Of a stretch of DNA of 64,000 nt, positions 1 to 10,944 are shown piece after piece (the stretch's first letter is position 1; each line of letters starts with the position of its first letter). This stretch comes from Coenobita brevimanus (taxonomy: Eukaryota > Arthropoda > Malacostraca > Decapoda > Coenobitidae): contig CM064657.1 of assembly GCA_032717465.1 (NCBI GenBank), forward strand, positions 25,051,319 to 25,115,318. Reading direction: 5' to 3'. The notes below the pieces were generated by a model. The model searched no databases. It was not told the DNA's origin and saw nothing but the letters and a program-made list of their open reading frames with translations. The translations under genes and the position numbers were made by a program.

Positions 1-69
1 CATGTAATGATATTTGACCGAAGCGTGAGCGGAGTGCCACCATCCCTGTAGTGTGAGTTGGGCCTAAAG

Positions 70-560
70 GATCTTTGTATTTGGCATGTGTTAGGAGTGT
101 AATGCTGTATGGTAGCGAGGCCTGGGCGGTAAAGGAAGAGGATATTCACAAGCTTAAACGTACAGAAATGGTAGTGATTAGATGGATGTGCAGTGCATCC
201 CTGAGTGCAAGGCTGGGGGGGCGGGGGGCTAGGTTTAAGATGGAAGAGTTGGAGAGGTAGGACTGGACTGGAATGTATTGTTGTGGTGATGAGGAGGGGT
301 TAGATTGAGATGGTTTGGGCATGTGGAAGGGATGGGGTATGATAATTGGGTGCAGAAAGTGAGAAGTGTTAATGTTAGGGGTGGAGTAGGATGGCAAGAG
401 AGAGACTGAAAAAGACCTGGGACGAGGTCATTGAGTGCGACCTCAGGGATAAGGGACTAAATAGGGAAAGATCGAGCAGCATGGACAGCCGCCATTAGAT
501 ACCCAGGTCGACGCGTGTAAGCATGTTGGAGCCTTCAAAAATGAAACAAAACAATACCCA
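70..560 (+). pseudogene. LINE reverse-transcriptase C-terminal fragment
   Basis: Decayed C-terminal end of a non-LTR retrotransposon RT protein. The open part begins with a YGSEAW motif and KLKRTEM, typical of the region after the RT thumb in RTE/CR1-type LINE proteins. After frame changes near positions 255-310, a WFGHVE-like segment and a KKTWDEVIECDL segment follow, which match the very C-terminus of such proteins. Several frameshifts and stops make it non-coding. It is unlike families A and B in sequence. Its 5' part is cut off by the window edge or by truncation. The family is not identified further. Confidence 0.6.
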
Positions 561-609
561 GTACTCCTCTTAGTTATTGGTTCATTTGTACTTTGAAGTG
601 TGATTATTC

Positions 610-2260
610 TATCTATCTGTCTATCTATAGCCCGACGCCCTAGTCCCGCAAAGGGTGGCCGCAGACAAAACGCTTCCAAGTCACTCTGTCACCCACCATT
701 TGACTACCCTCCCCCTAACTCACCCCCCCCTCCCTCATATACCTCTCAACTCCATCCCTCCACCTCATCCTCGGTCTACCTCTCCCTCTCCCTACCTCCA
801 CCTCACCTACATACACCCTCTTAGTCAGTCTTTCATTCTCCATTCTCTTCACATGTCCAAACCACCTCAGTGTATTTCTCCTAATCTTCTCAACCACATC
901 CACATCCACCCCACAGCGTTCCTTCACTTCTTCATTCGTCAACCTGTCCCTCCACGTCACTCCACATGCTCCTCTCAAGTAACTCATTTCCACTGCTCTC
1001 ACTCTTGACTTGTTCCCCTCTTGCAAGGTCCATGCCTCGCTTCCATACGTCAGGGTAGGGATCACAATACTACCATGCAGTGACTTCTTAACTTCCATAC
1101 TCACCTCCCTATTTCTCATCACTGCTTTCAGTGTACCAACAACTTTCCTTCCCTGCTGTACTCTTTCACGCACTTCATCTCCCAAAGTTCCATCTTTACT
1201 CATCACACTACCCAAGTACTTGAATGCACTCACATTCTCCATATCCTCACCATCCAACCTCACTGCACACTCTGTGACTTCATTCCTCTCAAACACCATA
1301 ACTTTACTTTTATTTACATTAACTTTCAGATTCCTCCTCCTACACATTGTCCCAAATTCATTCACCAAACCTTGCAACTCCCATTCATCTTCACTCAACA
1401 GTTCTGTATCATCAGCAAACAGCAACACCGGCAGCTTCCAAATCTCACCCTCACCCATTAGAGCCACCCCCACATCCACTGTCCTACCCTGTACCTCCTT
1501 TACAACCCCACCCATGTGTATATTAAACAACCATGGAGACATCACACAACCCTATTTCAGTCCCACATTGAGATCAAAGAACTCACTCAGCTCACCATCC
1601 ACTCGCACCGTGGCCCTAGCTCCCTTGTACATACTCTTCACAGCACTCAACAATTTCCCCTCCATTCCATATATTCTTAATACCTTCCACATACCTTACC
1701 TATCTATTCTGTCATAAGCTTTCTCCAAGTCCATGAAGGCATCATACACTTTCCTTCCCTTCTCTAGATACTTCACTAAACATCTTAGAACAAATATCTG
1801 ATCTACACACCCTTTTCCCTTCCTAAATTCCCCTTGTTCTTCTCCGACTAGCTCCTCTGTCATATGCCTAACCCTATCAATGAGTATTCTACCATATATT
1901 TTACCAGTCACACTAAGTAGGCAAATACCCCTATGGTTACCACATACTTCTCTCTCTCCTTTTCCTTTGTATAAAGGAACAATTATACCTGATTTCCAGT
2001 CCTCTGGAACCCTTCCCTTATCCCAAGCCAATCTACACAACTTCCATATCCACTCCACAACAATCTCACCCCCATACCTAAGCATTTCACGACACACTCC
2101 ATCAATTCCTGGGGCCTTTCCCAACTTAAACTTCTTCATCGCTTCCACTACTTCCACCCTACTGATCTCTTCCTCCCTCCTCTCATCTCTTCTTCTCCCA
2201 GCCATTTCCCAACCACTTATACTCGCACTGCTCTCACTCTCTACATTCAACAAATCCTCA
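610..2260 (-). mobile_element. LINE family A copy 1 (5'-truncated, RTE-like)
   Basis: A 1.65-kb 5'-truncated copy on the minus strand. It ends in a (GATA)n tail, read as TATC at 610-630, next to the family's conserved 3' terminus. A perfect 14-base target-site duplication, AAGTGTGATTATTC, flanks it at 596-609 and 2261-2274. Codons run in one frame from 2253 down to 715. The RT domain is interrupted by in-frame C-to-T stop codons: a glutamine codon after DRIDR and another in the LKQGCVMSPW motif. A tryptophan-to-stop change near 715 removes the tail. The FADD catalytic motif reads FADDT. It is a dead copy inserted by target-primed reverse transcription. Confidence 0.93.
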
Positions 2261-2274
2261 AAGTGTGATTATTC

Positions 2275-2599
2275 GTTGGTGAATAATTTATGTGCTGCTC
2301 ATTTTACATGGCTGCATGGCTCTCTGGCACCTATTATGGCATTGGTAGATTCTCATATTTATGCTTATGTTGTTGAAACTTCACTGTGGTTACTTATCCA
2401 TGAATCCACTCACCAACCCATCTGCCTCAACAACCCACCCCTTACCATTTCACTCACCCTACCCAACCAACCAACCCCACCCCACCCCACCCCACCCCAC
2501 CCTTATTACCCATCCTGCCCACCCACCCTGGCAGTGCACAGAACCACCCAAACCTCCACTCCAACCTCATCCACCTAATCCTCCCAACCAGCTGGCTCC

Positions 2600-2600
<1 letters not shown>
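2275..2600. other. Low-complexity, no gene seen
   Basis: Unique-looking sequence to about 2400, then C-rich simple sequence (CCACCC and AACC runs). No motif or coding signal is supported. It separates the LINE A insertion from the start of LINE D. Confidence 0.5.

Positions 2601-2676
<76 letters not shown>
2601..2676. repeat. (AC)n microsatellite
   Basis: About 38 dinucleotide units with one interrupting T, immediately upstream of LINE D. Confidence 0.97.
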
Positions 2677-2678
<2 letters not shown>

Positions 2679-2691
2679 CAGTGAACTAACA

Positions 2692-3691
2692 GTGGAATTG
2701 CGTACACTTAGGAAGAAAATGAGTGAAATGGCAAGTACAGTAGTCAATCATGAGAGTGTTATGGAAGAGTTCAAAAATGATACAGAGACAATTCGGCAAG
2801 TAAGCAGTCTGATAGACCAAAGCAGTGATATTGAGGAGAAGATAACACAGGTGAATGAAGCTGTGCAAAGCTACAAAAATGATGTGGAAACCACGTATGC
2901 TGAAATGGTGAAAGTAAAAAAAGACTTAGAAACAAGGGTGGAGGAAAAAAGCATTAAACAGGAGGTCTATCTATCTATCTATAGCCCGACGCCCTAATCC
3001 CGCAAAGGGTGGCCGCAGACAAAACGCCTCCAAGTCACTCTGTCACCCACTATTTGACTTCCCTCCCCCCAACTCACCCCCCCCCTCCCTCATATACCTC
3101 TCAACTCCATCCCTCCACCTCATCCTCGGTCTACCCCTCCCTCTCCCTCCCTCCACCTCACCTACATACACCCTCTTAATCAGTCTTTCATTCTCCATTC
3201 TCTCCACATTCTCTTCACAGGAGGTGAAAAGAATAATTCAAAACAATCCAAAGTTAGTCAGAGATTCAGTAGATATAAACAAATCTATAATAATCACTGG
3301 TATAGAAGAGGAAGAAGTAAAAAACAAGATCACAAGAGACAAAAAGGAGATGGCAAATGTAATGAGCTTACTGAAAGAACTATCAGAGGAAATCTGTAGT
3401 AAAGACATAGAGGAACACAAAAGGTTAGGGAAATACGAGAAATGCAAGACAAGACCTCTAAAGGTGACTTTCCAGAGTGTAAACACTGTGGAGGAGACAC
3501 TACAAAATGCAAAGAATCTTATGGAAAAAGAGGAGTTCAAAAATGTATGGATAAAAAGATGCCTAACACAAGAGGAACTGGAATTACTGAAAGAGAAAAG
3601 GGAGGAAGCAAAAATAAAAAATGAGGGAAGATCAGAAGAGGAGAAGAACAAATTTTTTTACAAAGTAATAGGATTGCAGGTACGAAAGTAG
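2692..3691 (+). pseudogene. LINE D ORF1 protein (coiled coil + RRM-like), split by insertion
   Basis: The first part (2692-2966) is a highly charged helical segment with heptad character, as in the coiled-coil trimerisation region of LINE ORF1 proteins. The second part (3217-3691) holds an IIITGIEE strand, then RLGKYE, KTRPLKVTF and FKNVWIKRCLTQEE. This order is typical of the RRM and C-terminal domains of L1/L2-type ORF1p (transposase_22-like), which bind the element's RNA. The two parts would join in frame if the 250-bp insertion plus the 9-bp duplication (259 bp) were treated as foreign; as it stands the frame runs into stops. ORF2 lies about 70 bp downstream. Confidence 0.75.
2967..3216 (-). 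mobile_element. LINE family A 3' fragment inserted in ORF1 of D
   Basis: A 250-bp, heavily 5'-truncated family A insertion in reverse orientation. It starts with the TATC (GATA) tail at 2967 and the conserved family A 3' terminus. A perfect 9-base duplication, ACAGGAGGT, flanks it at 2958-2966 and 3217-3225. It shows that A was active after D had inserted here. Confidence 0.95.
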
Positions 3692-3759
3692 TACACAAAC
3701 ATGATGGATTAAAAAGGAGGAAGGTAGTAAAACCATGTCATGACAAGTATATAAACAAG

Positions 3760-6607
3760 ATGATAAAGTTGATGTACTCAAATGTGGATGGAATGGTATC
3801 TAAATTACTAGAGATGAATGATTATGTCAGAGAAAATGAACCACAAATAATATACCTAACTGAAACAAAATTAACACCAAGGATATCCAGTGACACTAAA
3901 CTTAGGGGAATACAATATATGGAGAAGAGACAGAAATTTAAAAAAAGGAGGAGGAATGATAATATTAACTAAGAAAAATCTAAAAGTCAATGAAATAAAA
4001 CTAGATATACCATCACAAGTAGAACTGATTGCAGTAGAGATCAACACATCTGAAGGGAAAGTAATTGTAGCCAATTTGTACATGCCACCCAGATCAAACA
4101 CATGGGAAAGAGACGAATATGAGGACCTGGCAGAGAGTACAATTCAGAGTTTAAGATCATTACTGCATAAAATGGAAGAGAAATCAGAAAGAATTATACT
4201 AACTGGAGATTTTAATACAAATATAAATTGGAATACTCTAGATATAATTAGCCAAGAAAGCTGTTGGGAGCAAAAGCTTCTGGATCTCGTGCAAGAGTTT
4301 TTCCTAATGCAACATGTGCTGGAAACCACCAGAAAAAGAGGACTCGATGTACCTTCAGTGCTAGATCTAATATTTACTAGGCAAGAAAATGATATTGACA
4401 GTTTAATATATCACCCTCCACTCAGCAAAAGCGATCATGCAGTACTAAATTACAACTTCAGGATAGCATATGACATAGTTAACAGCAATGAAAGTTACAA
4501 AAAGAGCCTAAACTATAAAAAGGGAAATTATCAAGACCTAAAGAAGTATTTCTTAGAAGCTGATTGGGAAAATGAGTTTAGAGGACAAGATTTAAATGCT
4601 GTATATAAAAAATTCTGTGAATTTTATGAAATAGGAGTCCAGAAGTACATCTCACAGCACAAAGAAGCAGATAAGAAAATACGGAAATGGTTCAATACAG
4701 AATGTAAAAAATCAAAAGAAAGAAGAGATTTGTTGTGGAAGAGATACAGAAGACACAATAATGAAAGGGCGTATAATAATTACAAACAGGCAAGAAACGA
4801 CTATACAAGAATAAGGAGGGAAGCCCAAAAACAGTTTGAGGAGGATATAATAAATAAAAGTACTGATCAACCAAAGCTGTTTTACAGCTACATCAGAAGC
4901 AAAACCAAAGTAAAAGATATAATACAATCCATTACGGATGAGGGAATCACTTATACGCAAGAGAAAGATATTTGTGAAGCACTAAATAAGAATTTCCAAT
5001 TAGTTTCTACAGAAGAAAAATATTTTGAGAGGGACTATGTGGAACATGCATGTCCACACATACTACCAGATATACAAATAGCAGAAAAAGTAATACAGCA
5101 GGAGTTAAGTAAATTAGACAGAGGAAAAGCAAGTGGTCCTGACGAAATTTCATGTTGGGTACAACGAGAATGTGTAAAGGAGTTAAGTAAACCATTATTT
5201 TTAATTTTCAAGAAATCCTTGAGTCAAGGTAAACCACCTGATATTTGGAAGAAAGCAAATATTGTCCCCTTATTCAAGAAAGGAAATAGACAAAATCCAC
5301 TCAACTACCAACCAGTATCACTGACCAGTGTTGTAAGCAAGGTATTAGAAAAGCTTATAAGAAAAGCTTGGGTAAATCATCTAGAAGAACACAGTATGAT
5401 AACAGAAAGGCAGTTTTGTTTCAGAAAAGGAAAATCATGTGTTACTAATCTGTTGAGCTACTATGACAGAGTAACAAACACAATACAGGAAAGAGAAGGA
5501 TGGGTGGACAGTATCTATTTAGATTTCAAGAAAGCTTTTGACACAGTACCACACCAAAGACTTTTATGGGAACTGTACCATCAAGGAGGAATTCGAGGCA
5601 AACTGTTTTGTTGGATGCAAGATTTTCTCATAAAAAGAGAAATGAGAACAGTACTAAGAGGAAACTACTCATCATGGAAAGAAGTGACTAGTGGAGTACC
5701 ACAGGGTTCGGTGCTGGCACCAATCATGTTTTTAGTGTATATAAATGATATAAACAGTAACACTGGAAATGAGAGCTATCTGAATATGTTTGCAGATGAT
5801 GCAAAAATACAAAGGAGAATTACTAACACAGACTCTTGTAAAGAGCTACAAGAAGAATTAAATAAACTTCATGAATGGAGTAATACATGGCAAATGGAAT
5901 TCAATGTGGACAAGTGTCATGTAATCAAGTTTGGTAAAAGTGGAAAAAGACCTGATTGGGATTATAAGTTAGGAAGTAAAACCCTATACACATCAGAAAG
6001 AGAGAAGGACCTAGGTGTGATTATCAATAACAGACTATCTCCGGCTGACCACATCAGTGAGAAGGTACGGAACATGTATACACTGCTTGCAAATATGAGA
6101 ATAGCATTCACATACATAAATGAAGACATGCTAAGAAAGATAATAACATCATCCATTAGACCAACCCTGGAATATGCATCAGTAGTCTGGAGTCCTCATC
6201 TCAAAAATCACATAGACAAGATCGAAAAAGTTCAAAGGGCCGCTACAAGATGGATACCAAGCTTAAGGGACCTAAGCTACGAAGAAAGACTAAATAAACT
6301 GAATCTACCAACACTACAGGAGAGAAGGAAAAGAGGTGACATGATAATGCTATATAAGTGCATATCAGGGAAGGAGAAAATAGACATTAATGATTACTTA
6401 ACATATGGAGAAGCATCAGCAAGAGGACACTGCAAAAAACTGCATAAGAAGAGAGGTGATAAAGACGTAAGGAAATTCAGTTTCCCAAACAGAGCAATTG
6501 ATCAGTGGAATGCACTACCGAATGAAATAGTGTGTGTCAAAACAATTCACAAATTTAAGGATATGTACGATAAATATGGTTTAAGACACGGGGCAGTACG
6601 AGCTTGA
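3760..6607 (+). pseudogene. LINE D ORF2: APE endonuclease + reverse transcriptase
   Basis: About 949 codons. The N-terminus (3760-3972) is the start of an APE-type endonuclease (SNVDGMVSK, LTETKL); a frameshift near 3890-3970 moves the reading into the long frame ending at 6607. Visible motifs are LTGDFNTN and SDHAVLNY (endonuclease), [53 protein letters not shown] and MFADDAK (RT palm with the catalytic Asp pair), then the thumb and a C-terminal RRAATRWIP/LERR region. The motif set and short-repeat tail fit CR1/L2. Apart from the endonuclease frameshift, the RT part is open, which is unusual for this window. Confidence 0.87.
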
Positions 6608-6651
6608 CTCATTCCTGTAAAGATACAATTAGGTAAGAACAATTAGGTAAG

Positions 6652-6652
<1 letters not shown>

Positions 6653-6725
<73 letters not shown>
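6653..6725. repeat. (AC)n microsatellite at LINE D 3' end
   Basis: Pure dinucleotide run between the D tail and the next LINE fragment. It may have grown from the element's own tail. Confidence 0.95.
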
Positions 6726-6726
<1 letters not shown>

Positions 6727-8713
6727 CAGAACAAAAGCTGAATATAAAAGAACTAGAAATGAATACACAAGAACACATAGAGAAGAAGAAAGGAATTTTG
6801 AAAAAGGTATAATAGACAAATGCAAGGATGAACCCAAACTGTTTTATAGATTTGTTAATGGCAAACTGAAACAAAAGGAAGGAATCACCAAATTGAAAGT
6901 AAAAGGAGAGGTCTATAAAGATTCAGCAATGCAAGCTGAAATAATCGGTTTTCACTAATGAAAAAGAGTTTGTAGAAGGGGAGGGAGTGATTAAAAATGA
7001 ACTGGTGATACAAGATATAAAAGTGAAGGTACAGGAAGTGTATAAATTACTGGAAACCCAAGATGTAAGGAAAGCCCCAGGACCTGATGGAATTTCTAAT
7101 TGGGTACTGAAGGAATACAGAGAACAACTGGCGGATAAAATCCACAATTTAATCATGTGTTCTCTGGAAGAGGGGAAAGTGCCACAGGAATGGAAGAGGG
7201 CAAATGTGGTACCAATTTATAAGGGAGGAAACAGGGAAGAACCCCTGAATTATAGACCAGTGTCTCTAACCAGCATGGTCGCAAAGTTGTGCATGAGAAT
7301 CCTGAAAGACGGATGGATAAAATATCTAGAAAAGATTAATATTTTGGCTGAATGTCAGTTTGGATTCAGAAGTGGAAGGTCATGTGTTTTTAACTTGTTG
7401 AGCTTTTACTCAAGAGTGATTGACATGGTACAGGAGAGAGATGGTTGGGTGGATTGTGTGTACTAAGACTTAGAGAAGGCCTTTGACAAGGGACCTCATA
7501 AGAGACTAATGTGGAAACTAGAATACATAGGAGGATTGAAGGGGAAACTCCTGGAATGGATGAGAGACTTTTTGAGAGACAGACAAATGAGGACAGTAAT
7601 AAAGAATAAGATGTCTGGATGGAGGGAAGTGACAAGTGGAGTCCCTCAAAGCTCGGTGTTGGCGCCAGTAATGTTCCTGATTTATGTAAATGATATGGTA
7701 GAAGAAGTGAACAGTTAGGCAAGTCTGTTTGCTGATGATGTAATGATCTTGAGGAAGGTAGAAGTTGAGGAGGATTGTAAAATGCTGCAGGAGGATCTGG
7801 ATAGGATACATGATTGGAGCCGGACATGGGAAATGAAATTTAATGTAAAGAAATGTAAAGTATTGGAAATGGGTAAAAGTACCTAGAGGCTATCACTGAA
7901 TTATTTGTTGGGTAATGATTTAATCACAAAAATGAGAGAAGTGAAAGATTTGGGAGTGCTGGTCCAAGATAGTTTGTTACCTGAAAAGCATATTAACAAA
8001 GATAGTTTGAGAGACGTATAAACTCTTGACTAACGTAAGAGTAGCATTTCATTATATGGATGAGGAGATGTTGAAAAAATTGATATTGGCCATGATCCGC
8101 CCCAGGTTAGAATATGCAGCAGTAGTGTGGTCCCCTCACAAAAAGAAAGATATAAACAAGATTGAGAGAATACAAAGAACAGCAACCAAGATGGTCCCCA
8201 GTCTGGCAGATCTGTCTTACAAAGAGAGGCTAGAAAAACTGGATTTGCCTTCCTTAGAGGAAAGGAGAAAGAGGGGAGACATGATTGCAGTGTTCAGGAC
8301 CATGATGGGAGTAGATAAAATTGACCGAGAAGATCTGTTTTTATGGGATAAGAGAGCAACAAGAGGACACGGAATGAAATTTAAAAAGTCAAGCTGCTTG
8401 GAGGATATCAGGAAACATAGCTTTCCTTACAGAAGTATAGACTTGTGGAATAGCCTGGACAATGAGATCGTCCAGTCTAAAAACTTAAACGAGTTTAAAG
8501 CTAAATTTGACTTACTGAGAAACAGCGATGGTAACCCACGAGCATAGCACATTTCGTGTGTATCACAATTAGGTATATTGGGTAAATACATAAGTATTTG
8601 GAACGACTTAGACGAAAAGGTGGTGCAGGAGAAAAGCATTCATGTGTGTAAAGTTAGACTAGATAAATGTGGATATGGAGACAGGACAACACGAGCATCG
8701 GTCAATTCCTGAA
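6726..8713 (+). pseudogene. LINE family D' copy 1 (CR1/L2-like), 5'-truncated and decayed
   Basis: A relative of D. The copy starts in the linker between endonuclease and RT and reads through RT motifs: APGPDGISNWVL, PVSLTSMVAK, FGFRSGRSCV, KAFDKGPHK, SGVPQSSVLAP (normally QGS) and LFADDV. The C-terminal part (8026-8547) is open, ending NPRA. Stops in the YxD region near 7465 and the loss of frame at 7718 and 7880-8030 make it dead. Downstream of the stop, 8560-8713 still resembles coding sequence (IWNDLDEK, GYGDRTTRA), a second C-terminus-like module that also follows the stop in the copy at 40763-42003. The 3' tail resumes at 10667 after a TIR-element insertion. Confidence 0.85.
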
Positions 8714-9066
8714 TACAGTAATCCCGCATTTTTTGCGGATTTTTTGTCTACGGTTTTGCCCTCTCGCGGATTTTCTTAGCATTAATAAGTTCAACAAAAA
8801 TATCCTTGAATATACAGAAAAAAAAAAAAAATTGAAATTCCCGCAGCTTCCAATTGTAGCGCGGTAAACTCACGCCACCCTCTGTCCCTTTCCCGTGGCC
8901 CCTCTGCCAGTGTTACCATATCTAGCATAATTTTATTCTTTTAGCATAATTTTGATCAAATTTTCGAGTCTGGAATATTTTTTAGCATATTAGAAGTTTT
9001 AGAATCATTCTAGCATAATTTAGAATGGAATGGAATATTTTTAGAATAATTTTATAAAAGCTACAA

Positions 9067-9069
<3 letters not shown>

Positions 9070-9109
<40 letters not shown>
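9070..9109. repeat. (GA)n microsatellite
   Basis: About 19 GA units inside the Tigger-like element. Confidence 0.96.
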
Positions 9110-9156
9110 GAATAAGGTAAGATGTTTGAATAGTTGGTTACTTTCAGTTTGGGCTT

Positions 9157-9260
9157 GGTTGGGTTGGATTAGGTTAGGTTAGGTTAGGTTGGATTAGGTT
9201 AGGTTAGGTTAGGTTGGATTAGGTTAGGTTAGGTTTTAGGTTAGGTTCGGTTAGGTTAGG
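9157..9260. repeat. Interstitial TTAGG-type telomeric-like array
   Basis: Imperfect tandem AGGTT pentamers (a permutation of TTAGG, the ancestral arthropod telomere repeat) with GGATT and TTTTAGG variants, about 100 bp. A shorter run occurs in element G at 39541-39557 and its inverted copy at about 61603-61621. Position inside transposons means it marks no chromosome end. Confidence 0.9.
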
Positions 9261-9868
9261 ATAAGTTTGAGCTTTGTACTTTACCCATGAAACCTAGGTT
9301 TTACCGACTGATTTTGGTATGATTCATTCGATTTTCAGCTTCATTTCAGTCGGAAATGACCATTTTCTGTGTTTTCCCCCCTCCCTATAACCCCCGATTC
9401 CCCAAAGATCCCTCATTATTTCAGGGGGATGGGGGGGGTCATATCTCAAAATCTGGTTATTTCCGACGGAAATGATGCTCAAAATCGAACGAATCACATC
9501 AAAATCCATCAGAAAAATGTAAGTTTCGTGGGAAAAAGCAGCATGGGTAGATACCGATATTTATCCTCTTACTGTATGTAGGTTCATTTTAATATTTTCA
9601 TAGTAAACAATACATAATTAATATGTTGCACGAATATGTGTAGAATTTTATCATTTAGCTTCAAGTTAACATAATTCATTTTTTACTTGGAACAAATATG
9701 CTCAATCTAGCATAATTTTTTCATTGCCCTAGCATAATTTCGTTGTTTGGATATGGCAACACTGCTCTCTGTCCCGCATTCTTCAGTCCACGCCTGACTG
9801 CCTTAAGTGGCTGTTGTGGTTGTAACCACACTATGATATGAGCCTCTTGCCTCCCACTTGCTTTCCAC

Positions 9869-10020
9869 ATGGCCCCAGGACGTAAGCCAGCCTCACCAAA
9901 GGCTAATAATACAATTAGTAAGAACTCCAAAGTGACAAAACGATCAAGTTATGACCTTAGCAGAGAAAATTGTGTTACTGGACAAGCTAAGAAACGACCG
10001 TGCGAGTGTTTGCTATCACC
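9869..10020 (+). pseudogene. Pogo-type transposase N-terminus remnant (psq-like HTH)
   Basis: An ATG at 9869 opens MAPGRKPASPK, a basic start common in Tigger/jerky-type transposases. After a one-base shift near 9958 the next frame reads LAEKIVLLDKLRNDRASV, closely resembling helix 1 of the psq/CENPB-type DNA-binding domain. Nothing recognisable of the DDE domain follows. This short remnant supports assigning the host element to the pogo/Tigger group. Confidence 0.55.
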
Positions 10021-10666
10021 AGTTAATGCATCTTTTTATTTTGTACTGTTTTGTTAATAAATGTGTAGATAATTGTGTATTACAGTACGGTGTTTACGTT
10101 TTTCCTTCATAATGGAGTATGTGCTTTCAATCTTGTAAGAAGGTATTTCGGGATGAGTATGGAGGTTTCGGGACAATTCGCAGTCACAACAAACACAAAA
10201 CAATTCGCCTTCATTAATGAAGATAGCTATGGGTGACGCTAGAATATAATTCGAAGGCGACTACAGCGAGGAAGAAACAAGTTAATTATTGACTAAAGGT
10301 GCAACTAATAAATAATATCCAGAACCTACGCTACTGAACATAGACTGCTGGATCCCCCTGAAATATAGTTATTAAAGTATTGATTAATTAATAATAAGTA
10401 TATTGATGAAAGTATTGATTAGTATATTTATAGAATGGCGGGGAATCGTCCAGGGTGCGAATTGTTCTGAAGGGGAATCGTCCATGTTTTGACGGGGAAT
10501 TGTCTGACGGCGAATTGTCTCGCAATCAGTATGGACATGGACTGTGTGATGGGCAGCATGGTGGACACAAGTGCAAGTTTTCAATTGTTAATAGAGTATT
10601 CGCGGAATTGACTTTTCGCGGGGGTTACAAGAACGTAACTACCGCGAAATATGCGGGATTACTGTA

Positions 10667-10728
10667 CTACAAATAGGTAAATACACACACTCACACACAC
10701 ACTGAAGAAAGTAATATTTCATTTGCAC

Positions 10729-10766
<38 letters not shown>

Positions 10767-10944
10767 GGATTATACTGTAAAGGGATATCACAAGCATATG
10801 ATTAGAGGTGGTGAGTTGTGTTCAGTACCTTAGCTTACGGGAAAAGGAAAACAGCTTGTGTGGTCAGTGCTACTCGTTATAGTCAAGTGTATGATTGATA
10901 GCAACCATACTGAACAGTATTATGGAGGAATTAGCCTCAGAGGA
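10667..10944. other. LINE D' tail end, AC/GT microsatellites, unassigned sequence
   Basis: The first ~25 bases (TACAAATAGGTAAATAC) continue the D' tail split by the Tigger-like element. An AC run (10682-10703) and a GT run (10733-10763) follow, then about 180 bases with no recognised content. Confidence 0.6.

Larger units (their letters stand above)
2677..6652 (+). mobile_element. LINE family D, near full-length CR1/L2-like element
   Basis: Two-ORF non-LTR retrotransposon. ORF1 (2692-3691) is a coiled-coil/RRM-type protein. ORF2 (3760-6607) is an endonuclease plus reverse transcriptase. The 3' end carries short direct repeats of AATTAGGTAAGAAC at about 6626-6653 and then an AC microsatellite; short-repeat tails are characteristic of the CR1/L2 group. 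ORF1 is broken by a 250-bp family A insertion and ORF2 by a frameshift in the endonuclease, so this copy cannot move on its own. The same 3' end recurs on the minus strand at 40305-40762. Confidence 0.85.
8716..10664. mobile_element. Tigger/pogo-like DNA transposon remnant (1.95 kb)
   Basis: Terminal inverted repeats: the left end starts CAGTAATCCCGCATTTTTTG and the right end, read on the other strand, starts CAGTAATCCCGCATATTTCG. A TA duplication flanks it (8714-8715 and 10665-10666). The empty site is confirmed by the homologous D' tail at about 40775-40803, where the sequence runs across this point. CAGT termini and TA targets are typical of pogo/Tigger elements of the Tc1/mariner superfamily. 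Most of the interior is AT-rich and non-coding (repeated TAGCATAATTT), with a GA run and a TTAGG-like array; a small transposase N-terminus survives near 9869. It is a deletion derivative. Confidence 0.88.

Noticed and set aside
600..2580. Long plus-strand open frames rich in Ser, Thr, Pro and Leu (for example 1010-1717, 1880-2578)
   Set aside because: They are antisense shadows of the family A reverse transcriptase on the minus strand; composition follows the complement of a Glu/Lys/Arg-rich protein.
2454..2684. Frames made of alternating His-Thr or Cys-Val residues
   Set aside because: Translation of the AC microsatellite.
9061..9260. True telomere or chromosome end
   Set aside because: The TTAGG-like array lies inside a transposon with intact flanks on both sides.
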